Of a DNA stretch of 64,000 bases, positions 7,370 to 15,524 are shown in pieces; position 1 is the first letter of the stretch, and the number at the start of each line of letters is the position of its first letter. The stretch covers positions 100,260 to 164,259 of the forward strand of contig JBGPFE010000001.1 of assembly GCA_041483135.1 (NCBI GenBank). Reading direction: 5' to 3'. Source of the stretch: PALSA-1004 sp041483135. GTDB lineage: Bacteria > Pseudomonadota > Gammaproteobacteria > Burkholderiales > SG8-41. The translations under genes and the position numbers were made by a program. The notes under the pieces are model-generated. The model worked only from the letters and a program-made list of their open reading frames with translations, searched no databases and was not told the DNA's origin.

Positions 7370-8770
7370 ATGAAGCGACAAGCGCGTTTCGAGTTGGACG
7401 AGAAAACGCTCATGCTGATCGACGATATGGTCGATGCGGAGCGGAATTATCTCGCGGAGCGGGCGCGGCAGGCCGAACTCGAGGGCCATGATCCGGAACC
7501 GGTCCGGCGCATCAGCAGCCGGCGTCATTTCTTGGCTGCCGCCGCAACCGGTTTGGTAGGCGCCGGCATGCTGCCGAAAATCGTGCAGGCAAAAGCCCCG
7601 CCCGGAGCAATGGAACGTCCGGTTCCGGCGGATGCCGCCAAGGTGCTCGGCACGCCGACCGGCGACGACGCCGGCTATGGCTCACGCTCCCAGTTCGAAT
7701 CCGAGGTGCGCTGGCGCTTTCCCACGCCGACCAAGGAATCGTCGTGGACCATGACCCCGCTCGACGGCAGCCTCGGCATCATTACGCCGTCGGGATTGCA
7801 TTTTGAACGCCATCACGGCGGAATTGCCACGATCGATCCGCATAAGCACTTCCTCTACGTGCACGGCATGGTCGAGCGGCCGAGGAAATACTCGATGGCG
7901 GATCTTAAGCGCATGCCGTCGATCTCGCGCACGCACATGATTGAATGCTCGGGGAACGGGCTTACCGAATGGACCAAGCCAACCCTGAAGACGGCGCAAG
8001 GCACGCACGGGCTTACCTCGACCTCGGAGTGGACCGGTGTGCCGATGTCGCTGATCATGCAGGACGTCGGCGTCAAGCCGGGCGCCAAGTGGGTGATCGT
8101 CGAGGGCGCGGATGCCGCGGTCATGACGCGCAGCCTGCCGCTCGAAAAGATGTACGAAGACGCCTTCCTAGCCTACGGCCAGAACGGCGAGGCGATCCGT
8201 CCCGAGCAGGGCTATCCGTTGCGCATGAACACGCCGGGCTGGGAGGGCAACACCTCGATGAAGCACATCCGGCGCATAGAAATCACCGACGTTCCTTACC
8301 AAACGCGCGAAGAAACGTCCAAATACAGCGATCTGATGGCGAACGGCAAGGCGCGCCAGTTCACCTTCGTGATGGAAGCGAAATCGGTGATCACCTTCCC
8401 GTCGGGCGAGATGAAATTGCCGGGGCCGGGATTCTACGAAGTTACCGGCCTGGCGTGGAGCGGCCGCGGCAAGGTTACCAAGGTCGAGGTTTCGGCCAAC
8501 GGCGGTCAAACCTGGGCTGAGGCGCAGTTGCAGGATCCAGTGCTGCCGATCTGCCATACGCGCTTCCGCCTGCCGTGGTATTGGGACGGCAAGCCCGCCG
8601 TTTTGCAGAGCCGCAGCACAGACGAGACCGGCTATTTGCAGCCCACGATCAAGCAATTGACCGACGTGCGCGGCACCAACGGACCGATTGCTTCGATCTA
8701 TCACCTGAACGGTATTCAAAGCTGGGCCGTCGCCGCCAATGGGAGCGTGACCAATGTCCATCAATACTAG
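7370..8770 (+). CDS. soxC: SoxC-like molybdenum sulfite/sulfane dehydrogenase
   Basis: This is a periplasmic sulfite-oxidase-family Mo enzyme. The 466-residue product carries a Tat signal (SRRHFLAAAATGLVGAG, about residues 51-67) after an unusually long, charged 50-residue N-region. The Moco-binding domain contains HMIECSGNG, whose Cys is the Mo ligand, then EWTGVP, and PLRMNTPGWEGNTS. The C-terminal dimerisation domain has KVTKVEVSANGGQTW. SoxC works with cytochrome SoxD to oxidise sulfane sulfur, while SorA-type relatives oxidise sulfite; no soxXYZAB genes are here, so sulfite oxidation is equally likely. The ATG has a strong gggggaa RBS, and the stop lies 17 nt inside the next gene. Confidence 0.92.
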   Translation: MKRQARFELDEKTLMLIDDMVDAERNYLAERARQAELEGHDPEPVRRISSRRHFLAAAATGLVGAGMLPKIVQAKAPPGAMERPVPADAAKVLGTPTGDDAGYGSRSQFESEVRWRFPTPTKESSWTMTPLDGSLGIITPSGLHFERHHGGIATIDPHKHFLYVHGMVERPRKYSMADLKRMPSISRTHMIECSGNGLTEWTKPTLKTAQGTHGLTSTSEWTGVPMSLIMQDVGVKPGAKWVIVEGADAAVMTRSLPLEKMYEDAFLAYGQNGEAIRPEQGYPLRMNTPGWEGNTSMKHIRRIEITDVPYQTREETSKYSDLMANGKARQFTFVMEAKSVITFPSGEMKLPGPGFYEVTGLAWSGRGKVTKVEVSANGGQTWAEAQLQDPVLPICHTRFRLPWYWDGKPAVLQSRSTDETGYLQPTIKQLTDVRGTNGPIASIYHLNGIQSWAVAANGSVTNVHQY

Positions 8771-9350
8771 GAAACTGTTGGTTGCGGCGGGTGTGGCCGC
8801 CGTCGCCGCCGGCTGCGCGACCAATCCACAGGGAACGCATCTTGACATGCGCACTGCGTATAACGGTGCGCCGCTTAATTTTGGCACGACACCGACCGCC
8901 GCCGAGCTCTCGAAGTTCTTCTCCTATCCACCGGACGGCCGCGGCTTGCCGGCGGGCAGCGGCAACTGGGAGCAGGGCAAGAAAGTGTACGAACAAAAAT
9001 GCCAGGTGTGTCACGGCGACAAACTCCAGGGCGTGGCGGGGATGGGTGAGGCGCTGAACGGCGGGCGCGGCACGCTTGTCAACAACGATCCGAAAAAACC
9101 GCCGATGAAAACGGTAGAAAGCTATTGGCCGTATGCGACGTCGGTGTTTGATTTCATCAAGCGCGCGATGCCGTTCAATGCGCCGGGGTCGCTGACCGAC
9201 AGCGAGGTTTATGCAGCGACCGCGTATGTGCTGGCTCAGGGCAACATCATCGGCAAGACGGAAGTCCTGAATGCGCAGACGCTGCCCAAGGTGAATATGC
9301 CGAACAAGGACGGCTTCGTCCCCGGCGACCCGCGGCCCGACGTGAAATAG
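8754..9350 (+). CDS. SoxD-like single-heme cytochrome c, predicted lipoprotein
   Basis: This is the likely electron acceptor of the SoxC-like enzyme, encoded in an overlapping frame. The 198-residue protein starts with a signal peptide ending VAAVAAGCATN, where AAGC fits a lipobox, so it is probably anchored to a membrane by Cys20. A single c-type heme site CQVCH lies near residue 84, in a GKKVYEQKCQVCHGD context, with the candidate distal Met in a C-terminal RAMPF segment. It resembles short SoxD forms. The acyl anchor is not usual for SoxD and is inferred only from the N-terminus. Confidence 0.88.
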   Translation: MSINTRKLLVAAGVAAVAAGCATNPQGTHLDMRTAYNGAPLNFGTTPTAAELSKFFSYPPDGRGLPAGSGNWEQGKKVYEQKCQVCHGDKLQGVAGMGEALNGGRGTLVNNDPKKPPMKTVESYWPYATSVFDFIKRAMPFNAPGSLTDSEVYAATAYVLAQGNIIGKTEVLNAQTLPKVNMPNKDGFVPGDPRPDVK

Positions 9351-9368
9351 GCGGCGCATGGCGGGACG

Positions 9369-9399
9369 AACAACGGACCCGGCCGGGGTCCGTTGTTTT
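9369..9399 (+). terminator. Intrinsic terminator after the soxCD-like operon
   Basis: A perfect 12-bp stem (aacaacggaccc / gggtccgttgtt) with a 5-nt loop ggccg is followed by ttg. It starts 19 bp after the cytochrome stop. The U-tract is short, so strength is uncertain. Confidence 0.8.
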
Positions 9400-9471
9400 G
9401 TACGCTGCACAATCCCTGCTATGCTTGATGCCGAATGAGGATGTGGTTGACGCCATTTATCGTGTAGTGGG

Positions 9472-9858
9472 ATGAAGGACATTCTTTGGATCAGTCTGGG
9501 GGCGGTGGTCGGGGCCAACCTCAGGTTCGCCGTTAACCGCTGGGCGGCTGCCTGCCTGTCGGCTTCGCTGCCATACGGCACATTGATCGTGAACGTAACG
9601 GGCAGCTTCGTCCTCGGTTTCTTTTTGGTGTGGACCACCGAGCGCGTGCTCGCGGATCCCCATTGGCGCATGCTGATTGCGATCGGTTTCTGCGGTTCCT
9701 ACACCACATTTTCAAGTTACAGTTTCGAAACGCTGCACTTGTTTGAAGAGGGTCATTACAGCATGGCAATCGGCAATTTCGTTCTCAACAATCTTGTTTC
9801 GCTGCTGGCGGTTTTTGGCGGCGCCGTGCTCGCCAGGGTGGCGTCTAATGCCGCGTGA
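9472..9858 (+). CDS. crcB: Fluoride exporter CrcB/Fluc
   Basis: This is a small dual-topology channel that lets fluoride leave the cytoplasm. The 128 residues form four hydrophobic helices. Family motifs are GAVVGANLRFAVNR (residues 10-23), PYGTLIVNVTGSFVLGF, and GFCGSYTTFSSYSFE, which includes the Phe-box and polar track. No fluoride aptamer is visible in the 121 bp upstream. It overlaps the DUF190 gene by 11 nt. Confidence 0.95.
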   Translation: MKDILWISLGAVVGANLRFAVNRWAAACLSASLPYGTLIVNVTGSFVLGFFLVWTTERVLADPHWRMLIAIGFCGSYTTFSSYSFETLHLFEEGHYSMAIGNFVLNNLVSLLAVFGGAVLARVASNAA

Positions 9859-10159
9859 CGCCGTAAAAGTTTCGGTTTACATCAATGAAGGCGACGAGTG
9901 GAATCACCGGCCGCTGCATCTGGCAGTGCTGCGCATGTTGCACGAGCGCGGGATAGCGGGAGGCACCGTGCTGCATGCGGTCGCGGGATTTACCGGGCAC
10001 GGTACAGTGCAGACCACGTCGCTCGTTGACGCCGGCGGCAAGCTGCCTCTCGTGATCGAGTTCGTTGATTCGGCCGACAGGGTCGATAGCGTGATGCCGC
10101 AGTTAATGCAGATGGCCGGGGAACGCCTGGTTACCCGCCAACAGGTTAAGATCGAGTAG
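9848..10159 (+). CDS. DUF190-family protein paired with CrcB
   Basis: This 103-residue cytoplasmic protein belongs to DUF190, a PII-like alpha/beta fold whose genes often sit beside crcB. It begins MPRDAVKVSVYINEGDEW, followed by HLAVLRMLHERGIAGGTVLHA and VIEFVDSADRVDSVMPQL, matching the family. The start is the ATG inside the crcB 3' end; longer in-frame ORFs reading through crcB are shadows. A regulatory or ligand-sensing role in fluoride export is inferred from pairing only. Confidence 0.87.
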   Translation: MPRDAVKVSVYINEGDEWNHRPLHLAVLRMLHERGIAGGTVLHAVAGFTGHGTVQTTSLVDAGGKLPLVIEFVDSADRVDSVMPQLMQMAGERLVTRQQVKIE

Positions 10160-10179
10160 GTTAATTTATTGGAGTCTCC

Positions 10180-11853
10180 ATGCAGATCAACAAACGCAGT
10201 CAGATCATCACTCAGGGCGTGCAACGCTCGCCCAACCGCGCAATGCTGCGCGCCGTCGGATTCAAGGACACCGATTTCAAAAAACCGATCGTCGGCATCG
10301 CCAACGGCTATAGCACGATCACGCCATGCAACCTCGGACTGAACGATCTCACCGCGCGGGCCGAGGCGGCGGCAAAGAAAGCCGGCGCGATGCCGCAGAC
10401 CTTCGGCACCATCACGGTGTCGGACGGCATTTCAATGGGCACCGAAGGCATGAAATATTCGCTGGTTTCGCGCGAGGTGATCGCCGATTCGATCGAAACC
10501 GCGGTGCAGGCGCAGAGCATGGACGGTGTGGTGGCGATCGGCGGCTGCGACAAAAACATGCCGGGGGCGCTGATCGCGATCGGGCGCATGAACATTCCGT
10601 CCATTTTCGTCTATGGCGGCACGATCAAGCCCGGCCACTACAAGGGCAAGGATTTGACGGTGGTCAGCAGCTTCGAGGCGGTCGGCGAATACACGGCGGG
10701 GAAAATCAACAAGGAGCACATGCTTGGCGTCGAGCGTCGCGCGTGCCCAGGCGCCGGCTCGTGCGGCGGGATGTTTACGGCAAACACGATGTCCTCGGCG
10801 ATCGAAGCGATGGGCATGAGCCTGCCTTATTCATCGACGATGGCGGCCGAAGACCGTGAGAAACACAATAGCGCGGCGGAATCGGCGGCGGTGCTGGTCA
10901 GCGCGATCAGGAAACAGCTCCTGCCGCGCGACATCATCACGCGTAAATCGATGGAGAACGCGATCTCGGTGGTGATGGCGGTCGGCGGCTCAACCAACGC
11001 AGTGCTGCATCTGCTGGCGATTGCGCATGCCGCGCAAGTGCCGCTCACGATCGACGATTTCGAAACCATCCGCGGCCGCGTGCCGGTGCTGTGCGACATG
11101 AAGCCATCGGGACGCTACGTGGTGACCGACTTGCACAAGGCCGGCGGCATCCCGCAGGTGATGAAAATGCTGCTCGAGCATGACTTGCTGCACGCAGATT
11201 GCATGACGATCAGCGGCAGAACGATCGGCCAGCTGTTGAAAAGCGTGCCGGCGCGTCCGCCCAAGAACCAGGACGTAATCCGGCAGTGGGAAAACCCGAT
11301 GTATGCGCACGGCCATCTCGCGATCCTCAAGGGCAACCTCGCCACCGAAGGCGCAGTGGCCAAGATTACCGGCCTGAAGAGCCCCAAGATCACCGGGCCG
11401 GCGCGCGTGTTCGATTCCGAGGAGGCCGCGATGGCCGCGATCATAGCCAGGCATATCAATTCGGGCGATGTGATCGTGATCCGTTACGAAGGCCCAAAAG
11501 GCGGCCCCGGCATGCGCGAGATGCTGTCACCGACTTCGGCCTTGGTTGGCGTAGGTCATACCGAGGACGTCGGCCTCATCACCGACGGCCGCTTTTCGGG
11601 CGGCACCTATGGCATGGTGGTCGGCCACGTCGCGCCGGAAGCGGCGGTCGGAGGCGCCATTGCGCTGGTACGGGAAGGCGACTCGATTACCATCGATGCC
11701 GGGAAACTGCTGTTGCGGATCAACGTGCCGGATGAAGAACTTGCGCGGCGTCGTGCAGCTTGGCAGCCTCCGAAGCCACGTTACACGACTGGCGTGATGG
11801 CCAAGTACGCGAAGCTGGTGTCGACGGCGAGCAAAGGCGCGGTTACCTGCTGA
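10180..11853 (+). CDS. ilvD: Dihydroxy-acid dehydratase IlvD
   Basis: IlvD dehydrates 2,3-dihydroxy-isovalerate and 2,3-dihydroxy-3-methylvalerate, a branched-chain amino acid step. It is a 557-residue Fe-S enzyme of the IlvD/Edd family. The Fe-S cysteines appear in ITPCNLGLN, IGGCDKNMPG and CPGAGSCGGMFTAN. The C-terminal domain has TDGRFSGGTYGMVVGHVAPE. It starts 20 bp after the DUF190 gene and may be read with crcB. Its Fe-S cluster makes it a possible fluoride- or stress-sensitive enzyme, but the link is only positional. Confidence 0.96.
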   Translation: MQINKRSQIITQGVQRSPNRAMLRAVGFKDTDFKKPIVGIANGYSTITPCNLGLNDLTARAEAAAKKAGAMPQTFGTITVSDGISMGTEGMKYSLVSREVIADSIETAVQAQSMDGVVAIGGCDKNMPGALIAIGRMNIPSIFVYGGTIKPGHYKGKDLTVVSSFEAVGEYTAGKINKEHMLGVERRACPGAGSCGGMFTANTMSSAIEAMGMSLPYSSTMAAEDREKHNSAAESAAVLVSAIRKQLLPRDIITRKSMENAISVVMAVGGSTNAVLHLLAIAHAAQVPLTIDDFETIRGRVPVLCDMKPSGRYVVTDLHKAGGIPQVMKMLLEHDLLHADCMTISGRTIGQLLKSVPARPPKNQDVIRQWENPMYAHGHLAILKGNLATEGAVAKITGLKSPKITGPARVFDSEEAAMAAIIARHINSGDVIVIRYEGPKGGPGMREMLSPTSALVGVGHTEDVGLITDGRFSGGTYGMVVGHVAPEAAVGGAIALVREGDSITIDAGKLLLRINVPDEELARRRAAWQPPKPRYTTGVMAKYAKLVSTASKGAVTC

Positions 11854-11921
11854 AGTCCCGGTTCAATACGCGAGCGGTCGACGGCAACCGTGAGGATGGA
11901 GTTTGCGCTGGCGGGGGGAGG

Positions 11922-12341
11922 TCAGCGAACCACCATGACCGCACAGTGCGCGTATTGAATTACATGTTTGGAAACTGACCCGAGGCGCAAGCGCTCAAAC
12001 AGGCTTTTTCCCCGATGGCCGAGCACGATCAGATCGGCCTTATATTCGTTTTCAGCGTGGCGGATGATCTGCTCGGCGGGGTGGCCTACGGCAACTTCAA
12101 AATGCAGCCGCACTCCCTGAGACGGAGCTTGTGTCTTTAGCGGCGCCAGAACTTTCTGATAATGATTTTTCGAGTTCTCGATGATCGCTTCAGTTTCCAC
12201 GTCGTCGCCGAATTCGGGCGGGCGTGCGACCGCAAGCACGTAAAGATCGGCGTCGTATTTTTTCGCGATATCGAGCGCGAATGCATAGGCTTTAGCGGCC
12301 GGCTCCGATCCGTCAAATGCTATGAGTAGGCGCTTGATCAT
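11922..12341 (-). CDS. Universal stress protein (UspA family)
   Basis: This is a 139-residue single-domain Usp that begins MIKRLLIAFDGSEPAAKAYA. The ATP-binding signature G-x2-G-x9-G-S is present as GHRGKSLFERLRLGSVS near the C-terminus. It is 15 bp downstream of the CPA2 antiporter gene and on the same strand, so it is probably under the same fluoride riboswitch. Usp genes are among known neighbours of fluoride riboswitches. Confidence 0.93.
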   Translation of the reverse strand: MIKRLLIAFDGSEPAAKAYAFALDIAKKYDADLYVLAVARPPEFGDDVETEAIIENSKNHYQKVLAPLKTQAPSQGVRLHFEVAVGHPAEQIIRHAENEYKADLIVLGHRGKSLFERLRLGSVSKHVIQYAHCAVMVVR

Positions 12342-12356
12342 ATAGGGCCTCCTGAA

Positions 12357-13550
12357 CTAGGACTTGAGTACATTGTGCACCGATTGTTCGGGCTGTTTTG
12401 GCGGCAGCAGATGACGCGGCAAAAAGAATGCATTGGCAATCAGCGTGGGCACCACGGCACTGCCGATGACCGCGGCGACCAGCGCCGAGTACTGGGCGCT
12501 GTCCACTATGTTATGCGTCAGACCAAACAGCGCGGAAATGCTGCCGAACGTGAGCCCGGTCGACATCAGCAGCGTCGTGTAAGCGCCTTCCATTCTGGGC
12601 GAGCCGAAAGCCCGGGTTACCGGATAAACCCCCATGACTTTGGTGGTCATCTTGGCCAGCAGAAACACCAAGAATGCCACCGGTGCAGCGATTAATGCCG
12701 GCACCGAGACGTACGCGCCGGCACGAATGAAATAAAACGGCGTCAAAAACCCGAATGTCAGCGTGCGCAGGCGGCGCACCAGGGCGTGATCCCTGCCGAC
12801 GGTTCCCGCGAGCACCATGCCCATCACGTAGGCGGGCAACACCGGTTCGCTGTCGGCCCACAGCGCGAGCGCACCCAATCCGAACATGCACAGCAACAGG
12901 AATTTGGTTTCGAGTTCCGAGGGCCGCTCGCCAAAGCGCGTGAAAAAACGCGGCGTGAGCCATGGCAACACGCTGAATGCTACGGCGCTTGTCACGACGA
13001 AAATCAGCGTTTTGTAGGTAAACGGCGAAAACATCAACCCGAGCGTAATCACCGTAGCCAGGTCCGTTATGAAGCATGCCGCCAGAACGGTCTTGCCATA
13101 GTTGGTCTTGTTAAACCCGAACTCAAGCATGACGGCATAGACTACCGCGACTGAAGTGGTGGACATTGCTATGCCGGCGAGCCAGCTCGCGTCTTTGGTC
13201 CAGTGCAGGAAGTAATACGCGACCGCCGCGCATCCCAGGAATGGCGCGAGGAAGCTGATGAATCCGATTGCGGAGGCTTCCTTCCAGTTCTTGCGCATCA
13301 CGGCCGGGTCGAGCTCAGCACCGGCAAGGAAAGTCAACAACACCGCGCCGGTGATGGACAGAAACCTGATCCACGATTGATCGGTGCCAAGCGCGGTTGC
13401 GCCGAGCAATGCGCCGATAATGAGCTGGGCAACCGTTCCGATCACGATTTCGGACATTGCGGTTGCAATGCGCAGCCAGATCGACAGCAGCGTTGCCAGC
13501 AAAGCCAGACCGAGCCACAGCGCGGCGAGCGAGAAAATTTCAGTCATCAT
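12357..13550 (-). CDS. CPA2-family cation/proton antiporter, fluoride-riboswitch controlled
   Basis: This is a 397-residue inner-membrane protein with 11-13 hydrophobic segments, of the Na+/H+ or K+/H+ antiporter (Kef/CPA2-like) family. Motifs include FLAGAELDP (residues 78-86), AGIAMSTTSVAVVYAVM, and CFITDLATV, which carries the Thr-Asp ion-site pair, and a late MSTGLTFGSISALFG helix. No RCK/TrkA domain follows. The ATG has gagggg just upstream. A fluoride aptamer and terminator precede it at 13612-13700, so it is expected to be switched on by fluoride. Direct transport of fluoride versus ion or pH balancing cannot be decided from sequence. Confidence 0.93.
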   Translation of the reverse strand: MMTEIFSLAALWLGLALLATLLSIWLRIATAMSEIVIGTVAQLIIGALLGATALGTDQSWIRFLSITGAVLLTFLAGAELDPAVMRKNWKEASAIGFISFLAPFLGCAAVAYYFLHWTKDASWLAGIAMSTTSVAVVYAVMLEFGFNKTNYGKTVLAACFITDLATVITLGLMFSPFTYKTLIFVVTSAVAFSVLPWLTPRFFTRFGERPSELETKFLLLCMFGLGALALWADSEPVLPAYVMGMVLAGTVGRDHALVRRLRTLTFGFLTPFYFIRAGAYVSVPALIAAPVAFLVFLLAKMTTKVMGVYPVTRAFGSPRMEGAYTTLLMSTGLTFGSISALFGLTHNIVDSAQYSALVAAVIGSAVVPTLIANAFFLPRHLLPPKQPEQSVHNVLKS

Positions 13551-13611
13551 TACCCCTCAATGATTTGCGACCGGGAAAACCGGGGGCGAACGAGGGTTTG
13601 TGTACAGAGAA

Positions 13612-13654
13612 ATGCCTACATTCCCACCGCGAACCCGGTGAACCATGTAGGCAT
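13612..13654 (-). terminator. Riboswitch-controlled terminator hairpin
   Basis: On the minus strand ATGCCTACAT pairs perfectly with ATGTAGGCAT (10 bp). Inside it is a second helix CACCG / CGGTG, and a U-rich run uuucucu follows. The left arm AUGCC is the same segment that forms the aptamer pseudoknot, so the hairpin and the fluoride-bound aptamer exclude each other. This predicts termination without fluoride and read-through with fluoride. Confidence 0.82.
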
Positions 13655-13700
13655 CATCAGCCAGTCAGGCGGTTATTGTTGCAGGAGAATGCCATCTCCC
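13645..13700 (-). ncRNA. Fluoride riboswitch aptamer (crcB motif)
   Basis: Read on the minus strand from 13700, the leader starts GGGAGATGGCATTCTCC: stem GGAG/CUCC around loop AUGGCAUU. Then AACCGCC-UGACU-GGCUGAUG (13674-13656) forms the conserved A-rich joining strand and the second stem GCC/GGC, followed by AUGCC-UAC. Loop GGCAU pairs with AUGCC to give the pseudoknot. The order GG-AG-AUGG...AACCGCC...GGCUGAUG-N5-UAC matches the fluoride aptamer position by position, and the pseudoknot bases co-vary with the Thermotoga reference. It lies about 95 bp before the CPA2 antiporter start. Confidence 0.94.
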
Positions 13701-13714
13701 GTTCTTGCGCCGGC

Positions 13715-13744
13715 ATTATAAGCCGCACCGTCGTTTGCCGGCAA
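13715..13744 (-). promoter_or_regulatory. Sigma70-type promoter for the fluoride-riboswitch operon
   Basis: On the minus strand TTGCCG (13744-13739), an 18-bp spacer and TATAAT (13720-13715) form a good housekeeping promoter. The expected start near 13707 is 5-8 nt before the aptamer's first base, so the RNA would begin almost directly with the riboswitch. Confidence 0.75.
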
Positions 13745-13783
13745 ATTCGGATCGCCGTAGCGGGTATATTTACCGGTGGCAGG

Positions 13784-15283
13784 CTATTTTCGCACGAGGT
13801 TGAAAAGCGCGCGCGCGGCCGCGATTACTTCGCTCGCAGTAATGCCCGCCGGCCCCGTACCGGCGGCGACCAGCTCATCGCCGGCGGCGCCATGCAGATG
13901 CACGCCCGCGAGCAACGCGTGCTTCGCGTCGGCGCCCTGTGCGAGCAGGGCTGCGATGATCCCGGTCAGCACGTCGCCCATGCCCGCGCTCGCCATGCCC
14001 GGGTTGCCGCTGGTGTTGATGAACCACGTGCCGTCGGGCAACGCGCAGATGCTGCCGGCGCCTTTCAAGACCACAGCGCTGCGATAACGTGCAGCGATTT
14101 CACGCGCCGCGGCGATGCGGTCGGCCTGAACGCTTGCGGTAGTGCCCGCCAGCAGGCGCGCAGCTTCGGCCGGATGGGGCGTGAGCAATGTCGGCGCCGC
14201 TCGCTGGCTGACAAGTTGTTGCAGGTTCGGGTCGGCAGCGATCAGGTTCAGCGCGTCGGCGTCGATAATCAGTGGAAATTTGGTGTGCAGTGCGGCCATC
14301 AAGACCTGGTGCGCATCCGGCGTCTGGCCAAGTCCGGGGCCGACAGCAAGGCAGCTCAAATGGTCGAGCTTCAAAACTTCGTGCACGGCGCGCAGCATCA
14401 ACTCGGGCTGCGCCGGGTCGTAACCGGGGCTGTCAGAGGCGAGCAATCCGACATATACGCGACCGGCACCGAGGTTGAGCGCGGCGCGGCCGGCGAGCAG
14501 CGCAGCGCCTACCATGCCAGGCGCACCGCCGATGATGCCGAGACTGCCGTAATCGCCTTTGTGGCTGTTGCCGCGGCGTGCCGGCAATGCCGCAGCGATC
14601 GTATCGCTGCCGATCACAGCACCTTGCGCGGCATGCAGCGCCGCGGCATCGATATCGAGCGGGCAGAGATGAATATGGCCGCAATGATCGGGCCCATCGA
14701 GCGTGAGCAGGCCCGGTTTCAATCCGATGAACGTTGCAGTATGGTCGGCACGCACTGCGCAGCCCAGCACGCGTCCGCTGTCGGAATCGAGCCCACTCGG
14801 CACGTCGAGCGCCAGCACGGTTGTGCCAAGATGATTGATCGAGGTGACGAGTCCGGAATAATTACCGCTCAACTCGCGCTGCAGACCGATGCCGAACAGA
14901 CCGTCGATCACGAGATCCCAGCGCTGGCCTGCAGGGATGCGGTCGATGGTGACGCCGCCGCTGTCGCGCCAGGCATCGCACGCAGCCTTGGCATCGGCGG
15001 AGAGCTTGGCAATATCGTCGCTAAACACGACGCTGACCTTGAACCACCACGCTTTGAGATGACGCGCCACGACGAACGCATCGCCGCCGTTATTGCCGGG
15101 ACCGGCGAGAACCAGCACGCCGCGGCCTCGATCAGCCACCAGATCGCGGGCGATCTGCGCGGCGGCGAGCCCGGCGCGCTCCATCAGGCCGGGCGGTTGC
15201 AGACCGGCCAGCGCCTTGGTTTCGATGTCGCGGATCTCGGCGGTGCGATATACCGGCACGAATGTGCGAGAGTGAAATGACAT
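13784..15283 (-). CDS. nnr: Bifunctional NAD(P)HX epimerase / ADP-dependent dehydratase
   Basis: This repairs damaged (hydrated) NADH and NADPH. The N-terminal epimerase (NnrE, about residues 1-215) has GLMERAGLAAAQIARDL and AGPGNNGGDAFVVARHLK. The C-terminal ribokinase-fold dehydratase (NnrD) has KGDYGSLGIIGGAPGMVGA, LLTPHPAEAARLL, KGAGSICALPDGT and GNPGMASAGMGDVLTG. The 499-residue length fits the fusion. The start MSFHSRTFVPVYRTAEIRD is chosen because family homology begins there; the open frame extends 141 nt further, but into the inverted-repeat element at 15306-15444. Confidence 0.94.
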   Translation of the reverse strand: MSFHSRTFVPVYRTAEIRDIETKALAGLQPPGLMERAGLAAAQIARDLVADRGRGVLVLAGPGNNGGDAFVVARHLKAWWFKVSVVFSDDIAKLSADAKAACDAWRDSGGVTIDRIPAGQRWDLVIDGLFGIGLQRELSGNYSGLVTSINHLGTTVLALDVPSGLDSDSGRVLGCAVRADHTATFIGLKPGLLTLDGPDHCGHIHLCPLDIDAAALHAAQGAVIGSDTIAAALPARRGNSHKGDYGSLGIIGGAPGMVGAALLAGRAALNLGAGRVYVGLLASDSPGYDPAQPELMLRAVHEVLKLDHLSCLAVGPGLGQTPDAHQVLMAALHTKFPLIIDADALNLIAADPNLQQLVSQRAAPTLLTPHPAEAARLLAGTTASVQADRIAAAREIAARYRSAVVLKGAGSICALPDGTWFINTSGNPGMASAGMGDVLTGIIAALLAQGADAKHALLAGVHLHGAAGDELVAAGTGPAGITASEVIAAARALFNLVRK

Positions 15284-15305
15284 GGTTGGCGAGCTGGTTT
15301 TGTTG

Positions 15306-15444
15306 CTAGTGCCGTTCCAACTTGTTGTCCCGAATGCGCGATAGCCACGTGCCGAGCCATTGCTTCTCGCTTGAAAGCACGTAGGTGTAGTGCATCCACG
15401 GCCCTCCGCTTGTCCAAAGTCCAAACAAGTTGGAACGGCACTAG
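15306..15444. repeat. MITE-like element, copy 1 (21-bp terminal inverted repeats)
   Basis: This 139-bp sequence is bounded by ctagtgccgttccaacttgtt (15306-15326) and its exact reverse complement at 15424-15444. The outer CTAG at both ends could be a target duplication. The core has no ORF. The outer 17 bp of the repeat recur at both ends of the 26272-26379 element. No transposase is present, so this is a non-autonomous element or a mobile hairpin. Confidence 0.85.
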
Positions 15445-15524
15445 TTTAACCCAATTGCCACTGCATTCCGGCTGCGACCGGCGCCGGTTTCGGGTAAAAT
15501 CCGGCTTTACGGACATCGCGCTGA

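Noticed and set aside
7690..7705. agttcgaatccgag resembling a tRNA T-arm
   Set aside because: It is inside the soxC coding region and no cloverleaf can be formed.
9351..9471. Possible fluoride riboswitch before crcB
   Set aside because: The needed GG-N-GAUGG...AACCGC...GCUGAUG pattern is absent; only the soxCD terminator is there.
13784..15283. Plus-strand 607-codon frame over nnr
   Set aside because: Shadow of the minus-strand nnr fusion, whose motifs are unmistakable.
15284..15424. N-terminal extension of nnr
   Set aside because: It reads into the inverted-repeat element and adds no family homology; start set at 15283.
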